Source: Chryseolinea soli (lineage in GTDB: Bacteria > Bacteroidota > Bacteroidia > Cytophagales > Cyclobacteriaceae). Taken from it: a DNA stretch of 64,000 nucleotides. This document shows positions 48,800 through 57,933 of the stretch, in pieces (the first letter of the stretch is position 1; each line of letters starts with the position of its first letter). The stretch is taken from positions 4,030,001-4,094,000 of the forward strand of contig NZ_CP032382.1 of NCBI RefSeq assembly GCF_003589925.1, given 5' to 3'. The position numbers and the translations under genes are program-made. The notes under the pieces are model-generated. The model worked only from the letters and a program-made list of their open reading frames with translations, had not been told where the DNA came from and did not search any database.

Positions 48800-50059
48800 A
48801 TGAAGCACATGCAACAACGCAGAGTAGTCGTTACCGGGCTGGGCGCCCTGGCACCCCTGGGGAGCTCCATCCCGGAATTCTGGAACAATCTGATCGCCGG
48901 CAAAAGTGGCGCGTCCCTCATCACCCGATTCGATACATCGAAGTTCAAAACGAAGTTTGCTTGCCAGATCACCGGCTACGATCCCAAAGATCACTTCGAG
49001 AAGACCGAAATACGCAAGATGGACCCCTTTACCCAATACGCACTGGTATCCACGGCCGAAGCCTTGAAAGACTCCGGCCTCGACCTCGACAAAGTGGACA
49101 AGACCCGGGTCGGCGTTATATGGGGGTCCGGCAACGGGGGCTTCTACACCTTTCAACAGGAAATGATTGAATTTGGCCGCGGCGACGGTACCCCGCGCAT
49201 CAACCCTTACTTCATTCCGAAAGTGATCGTCGACATCGCCTCGGGATGGATCTCGATCAAGTATGGCTTCATGGGATTGAACTTCACCACCGTGTCGGCC
49301 TGCGCCACCTCTACCACGGCCATCATCGATGCCATGAACTACATCCGCTGGAACAAAGCCGATATCATCGTGACCGGCGGCTCGGAAGCGGCGGTCAACG
49401 AAGCGGGCATCGGCGGCTTTGGTGCCCTGAAGGCGCTCTCCACACGCAACGACGACCCGCAAACCGCGTCACGCCCCTTCGACGTGGGACGCGACGGATT
49501 TGTGATGGGCGAAGGCGGCGGCGCGCTCATCCTGGAGGAATACGAACATGCTAAACGCCGCGGCGCAAGAATATATGCCGAAGTTGCCGGCGGCGGCATG
49601 TCGGCCGATGCCTATCACTTAACGGCCACGCACCCCGAAGGCGCCGGCGCCCTCTTGGGCATGAAGTGGGCCCTGGAAGATGCTGATCTGAAACCCGAAG
49701 ACGTGGACTACCTGAACCCTCACGCCACATCCACCCCGGTGGGTGACGAAAGTGAGATGAAAGCCGTGTCAAAATTCTTTGGCGAGCACGCCTCCAAGAT
49801 GCACATCAGTGCCACCAAATCGGCTACCGGCCACCTCCTGGGCGGTGCGGGTGCCATCGAATCCATCATCGCTATAAAGGCCATCTACGAAGGCGTGATT
49901 CCTCCCACGATCAACACTGAACACTTGGATCCGGATCTGCCGAAGGGATTGAACATCGTGCTGAAAGAAAAAGTTGTGAAGCCGGTGAATGTGGCGATGA
50001 GCAATACATTTGGTTTTGGCGGACACAACGCTACGGCGGTGTTTAGAAAAATTTCGTGA
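48800..50059 (+). CDS. fabF: Beta-ketoacyl-ACP synthase II
   Basis: A 419-residue condensing enzyme that elongates acyl-ACP with malonyl-ACP. The Cys-His-His triad is intact: C168 in VSACATS, H308 in NPHATSTPVGD and H345 in KSATGHLLGGAG; the closing NTFGFGGHNA loop is typical. An alternative start is ATG 48809. It has no acpP or fabH beside it, so it may be a second FabF with a special role. A TetR-type palindrome upstream suggests dedicated regulation. A long-loop terminator follows. Confidence 0.95.
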   Translation: MKHMQQRRVVVTGLGALAPLGSSIPEFWNNLIAGKSGASLITRFDTSKFKTKFACQITGYDPKDHFEKTEIRKMDPFTQYALVSTAEALKDSGLDLDKVDKTRVGVIWGSGNGGFYTFQQEMIEFGRGDGTPRINPYFIPKVIVDIASGWISIKYGFMGLNFTTVSACATSTTAIIDAMNYIRWNKADIIVTGGSEAAVNEAGIGGFGALKALSTRNDDPQTASRPFDVGRDGFVMGEGGGALILEEYEHAKRRGARIYAEVAGGGMSADAYHLTATHPEGAGALLGMKWALEDADLKPEDVDYLNPHATSTPVGDESEMKAVSKFFGEHASKMHISATKSATGHLLGGAGAIESIIAIKAIYEGVIPPTINTEHLDPDLPKGLNIVLKEKVVKPVNVAMSNTFGFGGHNATAVFRKIS

Positions 50060-50095
50060 TGTAATAATCCTTCAGCCGGAAGACCTCTGGTGGTG

Positions 50096-50147
50096 AGCTG
50101 CATTTTTGCGACCTGCTAAAGGCGTGAAGATGCAGCTATTTTTTTTC
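50096..50147 (+). terminator. Probable terminator of fabF
   Basis: AGCTGCAT (50096-50103) pairs with ATGCAGCT (50130-50137) across a 26-nt loop, followed by ATTTTTTTTC. The loop is long, so confidence is moderate. Confidence 0.5.
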
Positions 50148-50171
50148 GGAGCGACAGCGGTCGGGAGGCCG

Positions 50172-50921
50172 CTATTTATTTCGCAGGCTATTCATGACTT
50201 TATTGGCGAACACAAAATCGTCCAACTCCTTCACACCCGAGTGTGTGATGTCTTTGTTGGTGCCCTCCCATAACTTGAGGCCTTTGTAGAGAAACATGAT
50301 CTTCTCGCCAATACCCATCACGGAGTTCATGTCGTGTGTCACCACGATGGTGGTGATGTCAAGATCTTCAGAAAGGTCCTGGATAAGTTCGTCGATAAGA
50401 ATGGAAGTTTGCGGGTCGAGACCGGAGTTGGGTTCGTCGCAAAACAGATAGTTGGGGGTGTTCACAATCGCGCGGGCAATGCCGACGCGTTTCTTCATCC
50501 CACCGCTGATTTCGGAGGGCATTTTGGTGTTCACATTTTCGAGGCCCACGCGCTTGAGACAGAAATTGACGCGTTCCAGTTTTTCATTCAGCGGCATCTT
50601 GGTGAGTACGTCCAGGGGAAACATCACGTTCTGCTCCACGTTCTTGGAATCGAACAGCGCACCGCCCTGGAAAAGCATGCCCATCTCGCGACGGATCTCT
50701 ACTCGTTCTTCTGAATCGCTGCCATAAAAATCGCGGCCGTCATAGAACACCTGGCCATAGTCGGGGCGGGCCAGTCCCACGATGCATTTGAGCAACACGC
50801 TTTTGCCCGTGCCGCTGGCACCGATGATGAGGTTGGGCTTTCCTTTTTCAAAGCTGCCGCTGATCTCGTTGAGGATCACCCGTTCGCCAAACGACTTGGT
50901 TATACTTTGGATCTTTATCAT
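50172..50921 (-). CDS. mlaF: MlaF-type ABC transporter ATP-binding protein
   Basis: A 249-residue ATPase with Walker A GASGTGKS (about 34-41), signature ISGGMKKRVGIARAI, Walker B YLFCDEP and the switch histidine in VVTHDM. The closest family is MlaF/Ttg2A, which drives phospholipid transport between the membranes. It overlaps the permease gene by 4 bp. A MlaD-type MCE protein is not found in the window, so the periplasmic partner must be encoded elsewhere. Confidence 0.93.
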   Translation of the reverse strand: MIKIQSITKSFGERVILNEISGSFEKGKPNLIIGASGTGKSVLLKCIVGLARPDYGQVFYDGRDFYGSDSEERVEIRREMGMLFQGGALFDSKNVEQNVMFPLDVLTKMPLNEKLERVNFCLKRVGLENVNTKMPSEISGGMKKRVGIARAIVNTPNYLFCDEPNSGLDPQTSILIDELIQDLSEDLDITTIVVTHDMNSVMGIGEKIMFLYKGLKLWEGTNKDITHSGVKELDDFVFANKVMNSLRNK

Positions 50922-51676
50922 TTTGCGAGGAGGAGTTGGGCCAATAAATAATCTGCGATGAGCACGGCGATCACGCTGCTGGTCACGGCCTGGGTACTGG
51001 AAATACCCACCTCCAGGGCGCCTCCTTGGGTGTTGTATCCTTTGTAGCTCGAGATGGACGCCACCAGGAAAGCAAACACCACCGACTTGATGAGTGCAAA
51101 CACGACGGTGAATTCATTGTAGCTGGAGCGCAAGCCATACACAAAATCATTTGGTGAGATGATGCCCGTGAGCGTGCCCACAAGATAGCCGCCAAACAAT
51201 GCGCATACACCCGCCGTGATCACCAACAGGGGATACATCAGGATCGACGCAATGATCTTGGGAAGCACCAGGTAGGAGATGGAATTTATACCCATCACCT
51301 CCAGGGCGTCGACCTGTTCGGTGATGCGCATGGTGCCCAGACCGCTGGCGATACTCGAGCCCACCTTGCCGGCGTAGATCACGGCCATGATGGTCGGAGC
51401 CAGTTCCAGCACCACCATTTCGCGCACGACCTGCGAAATAACATAGTCGGGGATGAAGCTGCTCACCATGTTGTAGGCCGTTTGCACGGTGGTTACCGCG
51501 CCGATGAAAGTAGACACGAGTGCCACCAGGAAGACGGACCCTATGCCCATGTTCATGCACTCTTCCAGCACGAGCTTGTAATACGTTTTGAATGATTCAC
51601 GGTTAACAAACAAGTTGCCGAGAAACATGAAATACTTTCCAATCTCTTTGATCATAGATGCAATAAACGAAGGCAA
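50918..51676 (-). CDS. mlaE: MlaE-type ABC transporter permease
   Basis: A 252-residue MlaE-family permease with five to six hydrophobic helices. Family segments include ELAPTIMAVIYAGKVGSSIA, GTMRITEQVDALEVMGINSI and PKIIASILMYPLLV. The seventh-codon-later ATG (51655, MIKEIGKYFMF) is an equally good start. It precedes mlaF on the same strand with a 4-bp overlap and is divergent from the SDR gene at 51722. Confidence 0.93.
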   Translation of the reverse strand: MPSFIASMIKEIGKYFMFLGNLFVNRESFKTYYKLVLEECMNMGIGSVFLVALVSTFIGAVTTVQTAYNMVSSFIPDYVISQVVREMVVLELAPTIMAVIYAGKVGSSIASGLGTMRITEQVDALEVMGINSISYLVLPKIIASILMYPLLVITAGVCALFGGYLVGTLTGIISPNDFVYGLRSSYNEFTVVFALIKSVVFAFLVASISSYKGYNTQGGALEVGISSTQAVTSSVIAVLIADYLLAQLLLAK

Positions 51677-51721
51677 TCACTACCTTGCGAAAGATACCCA
51701 AAAATCTAACATTTAACATTC

Positions 51722-52426
51722 ATGAACAAACTCATCGTAGTGACCGGGGGCACGCGGGGTATCGGACGGGCGGTGATCGAAAAGTTTGCCAGCCAGGGTT
51801 TTGATGTCGCCACCTGTGCCCGCCAAAAGCCCGCCCTAGGTCAACTGCAGGACGAAGTAGAAAAGAAATTCGGTGTGAAGGTCTACACGCAGGCCGCCGA
51901 CCTCTCGCTTAAGGCACAAGTGAAGGCTTTTTGCGTGTGGGTGACCACCCTGCAACGCCCCGTCGACGTGCTGGTCAACAATGCCGGGTTCTTCATCCCA
52001 GGCCAGCTATTATCGGAGGCCGACGACACGCTCGAGCAAATGATCAATGGCAATCTCTACAGTGCCTATCACGCCACACGCGGCCTCGTGCCGCTCATTC
52101 CGCGCCATGCGGCAGCCCATATTTTTAACCTGTGCTCCATCGCCAGCTTTATGGCCTATCCCAATGGCGGCTCCTATGCCATCTCCAAATTTGCGTTGCT
52201 GGGATTTTCAAAATGCCTCCGTGAAGAACTAAAAACCGAAGGCATCCGCGTAACGGCCGTCATGCCCGGTGCCACGCGCACCGAAAGCTGGGACGGCACG
52301 GCGCTCCCCGACGAACGCTTTATGCGCGCCGAAGACGTGGCCGATGCGATCTACGGAGCCTATGCGCTTTCCGGAAGAAGTGTGGTGGAGGAGATCATCG
52401 TGCGCCCACAGTTGGGAGACCTTTGA
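51722..52426 (+). CDS. SDR-family oxidoreductase
   Basis: A 234-residue short-chain dehydrogenase with GGTRGIG near residue 9, NNAGFF near 90, SIASFMAYPNGGSYAISKFA (active-site serine, tyrosine and lysine) and PGATRTESWD. The C-terminus is short. It is related to sepiapterin-reductase-like and 3-ketoacyl reductases; the substrate is not clear. It stands alone, divergent from mlaE. The 147 bp after it contain nothing recognisable. Confidence 0.88.
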   Translation: MNKLIVVTGGTRGIGRAVIEKFASQGFDVATCARQKPALGQLQDEVEKKFGVKVYTQAADLSLKAQVKAFCVWVTTLQRPVDVLVNNAGFFIPGQLLSEADDTLEQMINGNLYSAYHATRGLVPLIPRHAAAHIFNLCSIASFMAYPNGGSYAISKFALLGFSKCLREELKTEGIRVTAVMPGATRTESWDGTALPDERFMRAEDVADAIYGAYALSGRSVVEEIIVRPQLGDL

Positions 52427-52573
52427 ACATAGATCAAAGTCTGCCGTTGAGCCCGCCGCCCTTGTTGGTGTTCTTCACCAACAAGCTTAGCTCCACAAAA
52501 CTTCCCGAAATCAGCGTCATTCTCACGCCGCGAAAACACAACCCCGATAAGCTACCCGCCTCAACTCCGCGAT

Positions 52574-54118
52574 CTATTTCCAGACCGATCGCATCTTCCA
52601 GAGTTTGACATCTGCGATGGCATCACCCCCTTCGCTCCAGGTTTTCAAAACGTAGTCACCGGTGGGAAAGATCTGGTCCGTAATGACTTGCTCGCCATCG
52701 TTAACGAACACTTCGACGATGGAATGATCGACATAGATCTGAAGTTTTAATTTGCCGTCTTTCAACCGTGCAGAGGCGCGTTCGACGCTGGGAAAACCAG
52801 GATCGAAAACGGGACCCGAATGGGTGCGGTCGACAAATACCTCGCCTTTAGTTTTATCATACCCTATGCGGGTTTCTTCATTCGACCCGGTGTGAAGCGT
52901 CAATCCAAAACCTGTAGCCGAACCGCCGTTGAAGATGTACTCGATCTCGCTGGCTTTGTCAAGAGCAGTTTCTGTCGCGGGATCAAATGCGATACTGTCG
53001 CCGCGAAGGCTTGCCAGCTCGCGCACGGGGCGTTGAAGGATGCGATACCCTTTGGGCGTGTTGGCCAGATATAGTTCGCGCGGCAACGTCATGGCGCTCC
53101 GCCAGGGCGACGTGGGGATGTGCTGGCCATAGGCCCAGTTGTTGGCCCAGCCGAGGAGGATGGTGCGGCCATAGGTAGTGGGGATGTTGCTGAAACTTAC
53201 CGCCGCATAAAAATCCTTTCCATATTCCAAATACAACGGATACTGCGAAGGATTATCGGGCGTGAACTTTTTGCCATCGAAGTTGCCCACAAAATATTGC
53301 ATGCCTACATATTTTGGACCCTGTGGATGGGAATTGGAAATAAGCAACACCCATTTCTTTTTGGATGGATCGGCGACATCGGGCACCTGCAACAGGTCGG
53401 GGCATTCCCAGATCTTCGCGGTGTCGCCCAACGGTCCGAAGGTGCTGAGCAAGGTCCAATCCTTTAAATTTTTGGATGCATAAAACTGCGCTTTGAATTT
53501 ATCGGGGATCACGACGGTCATCACCCACTTTTTTTCCGGGGCATACCACATCACTTTTGGATCGCGGAAGTCTTTCAATTTAATGTCCAACACAGGATTG
53601 TGTTCATAGCGCGTGAAGGTGCGGCCGCGATCGCTGCTAAACGCCACGCTTTGGTGTTGCCGCAGTTGCTGTCCCCGGCTGTGAACATGCGAGGTGTAGA
53701 TGGACACGATCCCGCCGGAGTCTTTGGGAAAGAACCCACTGGTATTTTGATCGTCGGCTACTGCGCTTCCGGAAAAGATCATGGTGGAATCTGAGCCTCC
53801 CGCGTTCGCATATTCTTCGATGGCCACCGGCAGGTGCTGCCAGTGCAATAGGTCTTTGCTCACGGCATGTCCCCAACTCATATGGCCCCAGATATTGCCC
53901 TGGGGGTTGTATTGGTAGAAGAGGTGATACTCCCCTTTGTAGTAGATCAAACCGTTCGGATCGTTGGTCCAATGGTGGTCGGGTGAGAAGTGATACTGCG
54001 GACGGTATTTTTCTTCATACCGTACAGGTGCTGTTTCTTTCGCTGTTGTTTCCGGCGTGGGCTTTTGTTTACAGGAAAGTAAAAAGACCAGCGGAAGGAG
54101 ATAGAGGGTTTTTGTCAT
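52574..54118 (-). CDS. GH32 fructan hydrolase (levanase/inulinase type) lipoprotein
   Basis: Start ATG 54118 gives 514 residues with lipoprotein signal MTKTLYLLPLVFLLSC (an ATG at 54145 would add nine residues before it). Glycoside hydrolase family 32 hallmarks are intact: WTNDPNG with nucleophile D53, FRDPK (about 184-188) and WECPDL with acid/base E238. A five-bladed propeller is followed by the C-terminal beta-sandwich (VDHSIVEVFVNDGEQVITDQ). It releases fructose from beta-fructans at the cell surface or in the periplasm. No SusC/D or fructose transporter is adjacent. Confidence 0.95.
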   Translation of the reverse strand: MTKTLYLLPLVFLLSCKQKPTPETTAKETAPVRYEEKYRPQYHFSPDHHWTNDPNGLIYYKGEYHLFYQYNPQGNIWGHMSWGHAVSKDLLHWQHLPVAIEEYANAGGSDSTMIFSGSAVADDQNTSGFFPKDSGGIVSIYTSHVHSRGQQLRQHQSVAFSSDRGRTFTRYEHNPVLDIKLKDFRDPKVMWYAPEKKWVMTVVIPDKFKAQFYASKNLKDWTLLSTFGPLGDTAKIWECPDLLQVPDVADPSKKKWVLLISNSHPQGPKYVGMQYFVGNFDGKKFTPDNPSQYPLYLEYGKDFYAAVSFSNIPTTYGRTILLGWANNWAYGQHIPTSPWRSAMTLPRELYLANTPKGYRILQRPVRELASLRGDSIAFDPATETALDKASEIEYIFNGGSATGFGLTLHTGSNEETRIGYDKTKGEVFVDRTHSGPVFDPGFPSVERASARLKDGKLKLQIYVDHSIVEVFVNDGEQVITDQIFPTGDYVLKTWSEGGDAIADVKLWKMRSVWK

Positions 54119-54196
54119 AGCCGAGGTTTGTAAGGAAAGATACAAAAGCCCGGTGAGTTTTTTGGAATGGCGGTGTCCCGCACAAAGGATTCACCC

Positions 54197-55531
54197 CTAA
54201 TCGACGAGGACGGGATGAAAGGCGTCGACGAACGTCTCGTTGGTGTAGCGTGCATTTTTTTGTTTCATGCTGCGGATGCATTGTTTGTACAACCCATTCG
54301 CCAGCAGGTCGGTGATCTTCTCCAGCATGTCGTCTTCCGTGTCGTCTTCCGAGCCCCGTCGCCCCATGCCGTGATAGACCACCCGTGTGGTGTTTCCCCG
54401 GGGGTCGAAGTCGTCGTGCACGGGATAGAGCAGGAGGGGGACTTCCGCTTCGATCGACTCCACAATGGAATTGAAGCCGCCGTGACTGATGAACAAGTCG
54501 GCGTGTTGCAACAAGGCCACCTGGGGAACGAAGTCAAAAACATGCACCTTATCGGGGAGTGCCGGAAGGTCGTCCTTCAACTTTGTCGCCACCACCAGGA
54601 TGTGGTTGGTGCGTTTCACGGCGGCGAATAACCTATGGAGAATGTGCATGACCCGCGCTTTGGTGTCGGCTTCCAGCGTGCCGAAAGCGCAATACAGGAG
54701 CCTTGCCTTTTGGGTGTCTTTTTGTTTCAGGATCGCCGCCATCCGGTCGGTGTACTCCTGTGATCCAGTGACCATCCTAGTCCATCGGGGAAAGCCGATA
54801 TAGGAATGAAAGGGCGGCGGCACAAAACCCGGGAAATCGAATTCGGGCGGCATGCAAAGGAATTGAGGGATTTGATCGACGGAAAAATTGAACAGATTGG
54901 GGAGTCTGGAGATATATTTCCCCGGTACACCATTCCGGCGCAACCGTCGTGCGATGAGATAGCGGTCGTCGAACCCGAGATATTTTAATTTCTGACGTTT
55001 TGCTTTTTCATGTTGTTTTTGCTCCAGGGTTTCCATGGCCTCTTCAACGCCTTCTTCGTCTGCGGGAAAAACGTCGCTGTTCACGGGAGGCAGGCCGGGG
55101 AGGATATAGGTGGGAAACATGGCGTGAACCATCGCCATGCGCACACCGCGCGATTTGAGATGAGGATACAAGACGATGAAATCTGTGGCCTGGGCGCAAT
55201 CCAACACGACGGCGTCGGGCCGGAAGGTGTCCAGCACCTGAACAAATTCTTTCTCCCGGTCGGCATATAGACGGTCCGTTATGCGGGCATACAGGGAAGA
55301 CCAGTAGGGAAATTTTTTCTTTTGGACGTCACTAACCCAATATTCAAAGCCCATCCCAAACGGTACGGATTTCAGCGGATGATAAGGGAATCCCAACGTT
55401 CTGACATAGCCCTGAAAAAATGCTGCGCCGGCTACCATAATATCGTCCCCGCGGTCTCTCAGCACAGCGGCCAATCCCAGGGCCGGGTGCATATGTCCGT
55501 AACCATGATATGGTAAAAAAGCAACGCGCAT
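54197..55531 (-). CDS. UDP-glycosyltransferase, MGT-like (GT1)
   Basis: Start ATG 55531 (MRVAFLPYHGYGHMHPALGL) gives 444 residues; the frame extends upstream to 55630 but overlaps the preceding gene and lacks homology-like features. The GT1 N-domain HGH segment and the nucleotide-sugar-binding motif FISHGGFNSIVESIEAEVPL followed by YPVHDDFDPRGNTTRV are present. The family transfers sugars to small lipophilic acceptors or macrolides. It starts 10 bp after the SDR gene at 55542. Acceptor unknown; a role in glycolipid or carotenoid glycosylation is a guess. Confidence 0.87.
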   Translation of the reverse strand: MRVAFLPYHGYGHMHPALGLAAVLRDRGDDIMVAGAAFFQGYVRTLGFPYHPLKSVPFGMGFEYWVSDVQKKKFPYWSSLYARITDRLYADREKEFVQVLDTFRPDAVVLDCAQATDFIVLYPHLKSRGVRMAMVHAMFPTYILPGLPPVNSDVFPADEEGVEEAMETLEQKQHEKAKRQKLKYLGFDDRYLIARRLRRNGVPGKYISRLPNLFNFSVDQIPQFLCMPPEFDFPGFVPPPFHSYIGFPRWTRMVTGSQEYTDRMAAILKQKDTQKARLLYCAFGTLEADTKARVMHILHRLFAAVKRTNHILVVATKLKDDLPALPDKVHVFDFVPQVALLQHADLFISHGGFNSIVESIEAEVPLLLYPVHDDFDPRGNTTRVVYHGMGRRGSEDDTEDDMLEKITDLLANGLYKQCIRSMKQKNARYTNETFVDAFHPVLVD

Positions 55532-55541
55532 CGGCGGTTGT

Positions 55542-56342
55542 TTATCGCACGGTAACGTTCCGGATGATCTTTGAAAACAGCGGCGGGAAGAATCGCTTGA
55601 TGTAGACCAGGAGTATTTCCTTGCCCCCAAAATAGACCTCTTCCTTTTTCCCTTCCATGGCCTTCACGATCTTCCGCGCACTCCAGTCGACGGGTTTGCC
55701 CTTGGCCTGTGCGTTGTCCATTTTGTTCAGCGGTGTGCCGTCACCGGTCAAGGCCGAGAAGGAGATGGGCGTGCGGATCACACCGGGGCAAACCAGCGTC
55801 ACGATAACATTGTCTTTGAAATGTTCTGCGCGCAAAGCATCAAAAAAACCGTGGAGGGCATGTTTGGATGCCGCATAGCCCGACCGGTATGGCGTTCCAA
55901 ATTTTCCGGCCACGCTGCTCACCGTGACAAAGTGCCCTTGTTTGCGTTCGATAAAATGAGGCAGCAAATATTTTGTGAGCGTAATGGCCCCGAAATAGTT
56001 CACCTCCATCAAACGGCGGTACACATCCATGTCGGAGTCGCCGATAAGGCTTCGCTGGCTGATGCCCCCGTTGTTGATGAGCACGTCCACGTGTCCGAAG
56101 AGTTGAATGGCGGCTTCCGTGGAGAGCTTCAGGGTGGACGGTTGCACGAGGTCCAGGGGCAGGGTGCGGATGTCCGGTTGCGCGGCGGCCTCGCAGTTGC
56201 CCTTCACACGCTCCAGCTCTTCTTTTCGTCGTGCGGAAAGAATAAGCTTGGCTCCTTTTTTTGCCAGCTCATACGCAAGGGCTTCACCGATCCCGGACGA
56301 TGCCCCGGTTAGCCAGATGACTTTGTTCTTCAGATTTGACAT
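55542..56342 (-). CDS. SDR-family oxidoreductase (DltE/YqjQ-like)
   Basis: A 266-residue classical SDR: TGASSGIG near residue 13, NNGGIS near 90, VSSVAGKFGTPYRSGYAASK with serine, tyrosine and lysine of the active site, and CPGVIRTPISF. The C-terminal extension (EVYFGGKEILLVYIKRFFPP) is hydrophobic and may contact membranes, as in YqjQ/retinol-dehydrogenase-like members. It is probably cotranscribed with the glycosyltransferase, suggesting a shared lipid or isoprenoid substrate (inference). Confidence 0.87.
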   Translation of the reverse strand: MSNLKNKVIWLTGASSGIGEALAYELAKKGAKLILSARRKEELERVKGNCEAAAQPDIRTLPLDLVQPSTLKLSTEAAIQLFGHVDVLINNGGISQRSLIGDSDMDVYRRLMEVNYFGAITLTKYLLPHFIERKQGHFVTVSSVAGKFGTPYRSGYAASKHALHGFFDALRAEHFKDNVIVTLVCPGVIRTPISFSALTGDGTPLNKMDNAQAKGKPVDWSARKIVKAMEGKKEEVYFGGKEILLVYIKRFFPPLFSKIIRNVTVR

Positions 56343-56375
56343 GTTACACCTCTGCGGTTCGTTAACGTTTCAGAT

Positions 56376-56882
56376 TTAATCCCGTATGCGGTCATAGACG
56401 ACAAAATCAAAACCATACTGGTGCCGGTCGTCGGCGGGATGGGGTTTTCGCGACACTTCCTTCCATGCCTTTGGATCGAAGTCGGGAAAAAATGTATCGC
56501 CGTGCACGGTAGCGTGAATTTCCGTAAGGTAAAGCCGGTCCGCCACGGGCATGCTCGCCGAATAGATCTCTGCGCCCCCGATGACAAAGGCTTCGCGCTC
56601 ACCGTTGCTCTCGGCGATGTTCAGGGCTTTGTCGAGCGTATGCACCACCAGGCATCCCGGCGCTTTAAAACCCAATTGCCGTGTCACCACAATGTTGGTG
56701 CGATTGGGCAGCGGCCGGTATCGGTCGGGAATGGAGTCGTAGTTCTTGCGACCCATAATGGTGTGATGCCCCTTGGTGGTGTCCATGAAATATTTCATGT
56801 CGTCGGGTAAATGCCAGGGCAGGTCGTTGTTCTTGCCGATGGCCCGGTTCTGCGACAAGGCCGCAATGAGCGAGATGATCAT
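56376..56882 (-). CDS. folA: Dihydrofolate reductase
   Basis: A 168-residue DHFR that reduces dihydrofolate with NADPH. Diagnostic segments are [20 protein letters not shown] (substrate loop with the PW pair), the catalytic acid in [16 protein letters not shown] and FVIGGAEIY. Length is normal. The gene lies between the SDR (33 bp downstream) and fmt (87 bp upstream), pairing folate metabolism with formylation. Confidence 0.97.
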   Translation of the reverse strand: MIISLIAALSQNRAIGKNNDLPWHLPDDMKYFMDTTKGHHTIMGRKNYDSIPDRYRPLPNRTNIVVTRQLGFKAPGCLVVHTLDKALNIAESNGEREAFVIGGAEIYSASMPVADRLYLTEIHATVHGDTFFPDFDPKAWKEVSRKPHPADDRHQYGFDFVVYDRIRD

Positions 56883-56969
56883 GTGCTGTTCGGTTTTCTA
56901 CATGCTTGATACTGCCCGGCGCCAAGGCCATACCAGTTCAAGAACGAAGGGTTATTTATGAATTACTGA

Positions 56970-57890
56970 TTACACTTTATTTCCCCGGAAAAAATCCTGG
57001 ACGGACATTCTTTTCTTGCCGTCTGGCTGAAGCTCATCAATGGAAACCCAACCGTCGGATGCTTTAATGTAAAGATAATTTTTGTTGTCGGTGTCAAGGT
57101 CGCCGGGAGAATTTTGTCCGGCAGGTTTGCTGGCCAGGGACACGGCGAAGATCTTATAGTTCTTACCTGCCAACGTGCACCAGGCCGCAGGGTAAGGACT
57201 TAATCCCCGCACAAAGTTTCGCACCACGCGGGCAGGCTGATCCCACCGGATCTCGCACGTCTCTTTAAAGATCTTGGGTGCATGCTTCACGATGGCGTTG
57301 GGGGGCTGCGGTGTGGAAGAATAATTCCCGGCCGCGATCGCTCTCACGGTTTTCAAAACCAGGCCGGCCCCCAGTTTCATAAGCCTTTCATATACCGTGC
57401 CCACCGTGTCGTTGTCATCGATGGGTTCTTTCTCCTGGAAGATGATGCTGCCGGTATCGATTTCCTGTTTCAGGAAAAATGTGGTGACCCCTGTTTCTTT
57501 TTCACCGTTGATGATGGCCCAGTTGATGGGTGCTGCGCCGCGATAGTCGGGCAACAACGAGCCGTGAAGGTTGAAGGTGCCGATCGCGGGCATGGCCCAC
57601 ACCACCTCTGGCAACATGCGGAACGCCACCACGATCTGCAGGTTGGCGTTATAGCTTTTTAATTCTTCTATGAATTCCGGGGCCTTCAGATTGGTGGGCT
57701 GCAACACCGGAAGATTGTGCTTCAAGGCGCATTCCTTCACCGGCGAATAAACGATCTTCTGCCCGCGTCCCTGCGGTTTGTCGGGGGCCGTCACTACAGC
57801 CACCACGTTGATGTGATTTTCAACCAGGATCTCCAGGCTGGGCACGGCAAATTCCGGGGTGCCCATAAAGACAATGCGAAGTTCGTTCAT
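56970..57890 (-). CDS. fmt: Methionyl-tRNA formyltransferase
   Basis: A 306-residue enzyme that formylates initiator Met-tRNA using 10-formyl-THF. The catalytic residues fall at family positions: N107 and H109 in FNLHGSLLPDYRGAAPINW, and D145 in QEIDTGSI. The C-terminal OB-like domain (RGLSPYPAAWCTLAGKNYKI) is present. Full length. Confidence 0.97.
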   Translation of the reverse strand: MNELRIVFMGTPEFAVPSLEILVENHINVVAVVTAPDKPQGRGQKIVYSPVKECALKHNLPVLQPTNLKAPEFIEELKSYNANLQIVVAFRMLPEVVWAMPAIGTFNLHGSLLPDYRGAAPINWAIINGEKETGVTTFFLKQEIDTGSIIFQEKEPIDDNDTVGTVYERLMKLGAGLVLKTVRAIAAGNYSSTPQPPNAIVKHAPKIFKETCEIRWDQPARVVRNFVRGLSPYPAAWCTLAGKNYKIFAVSLASKPAGQNSPGDLDTDNKNYLYIKASDGWVSIDELQPDGKKRMSVQDFFRGNKV

Positions 57891-57933
57891 TCGGCTTCAA
57901 CGTTTCAGAAAGCAAACATACCATGCAGACGGA

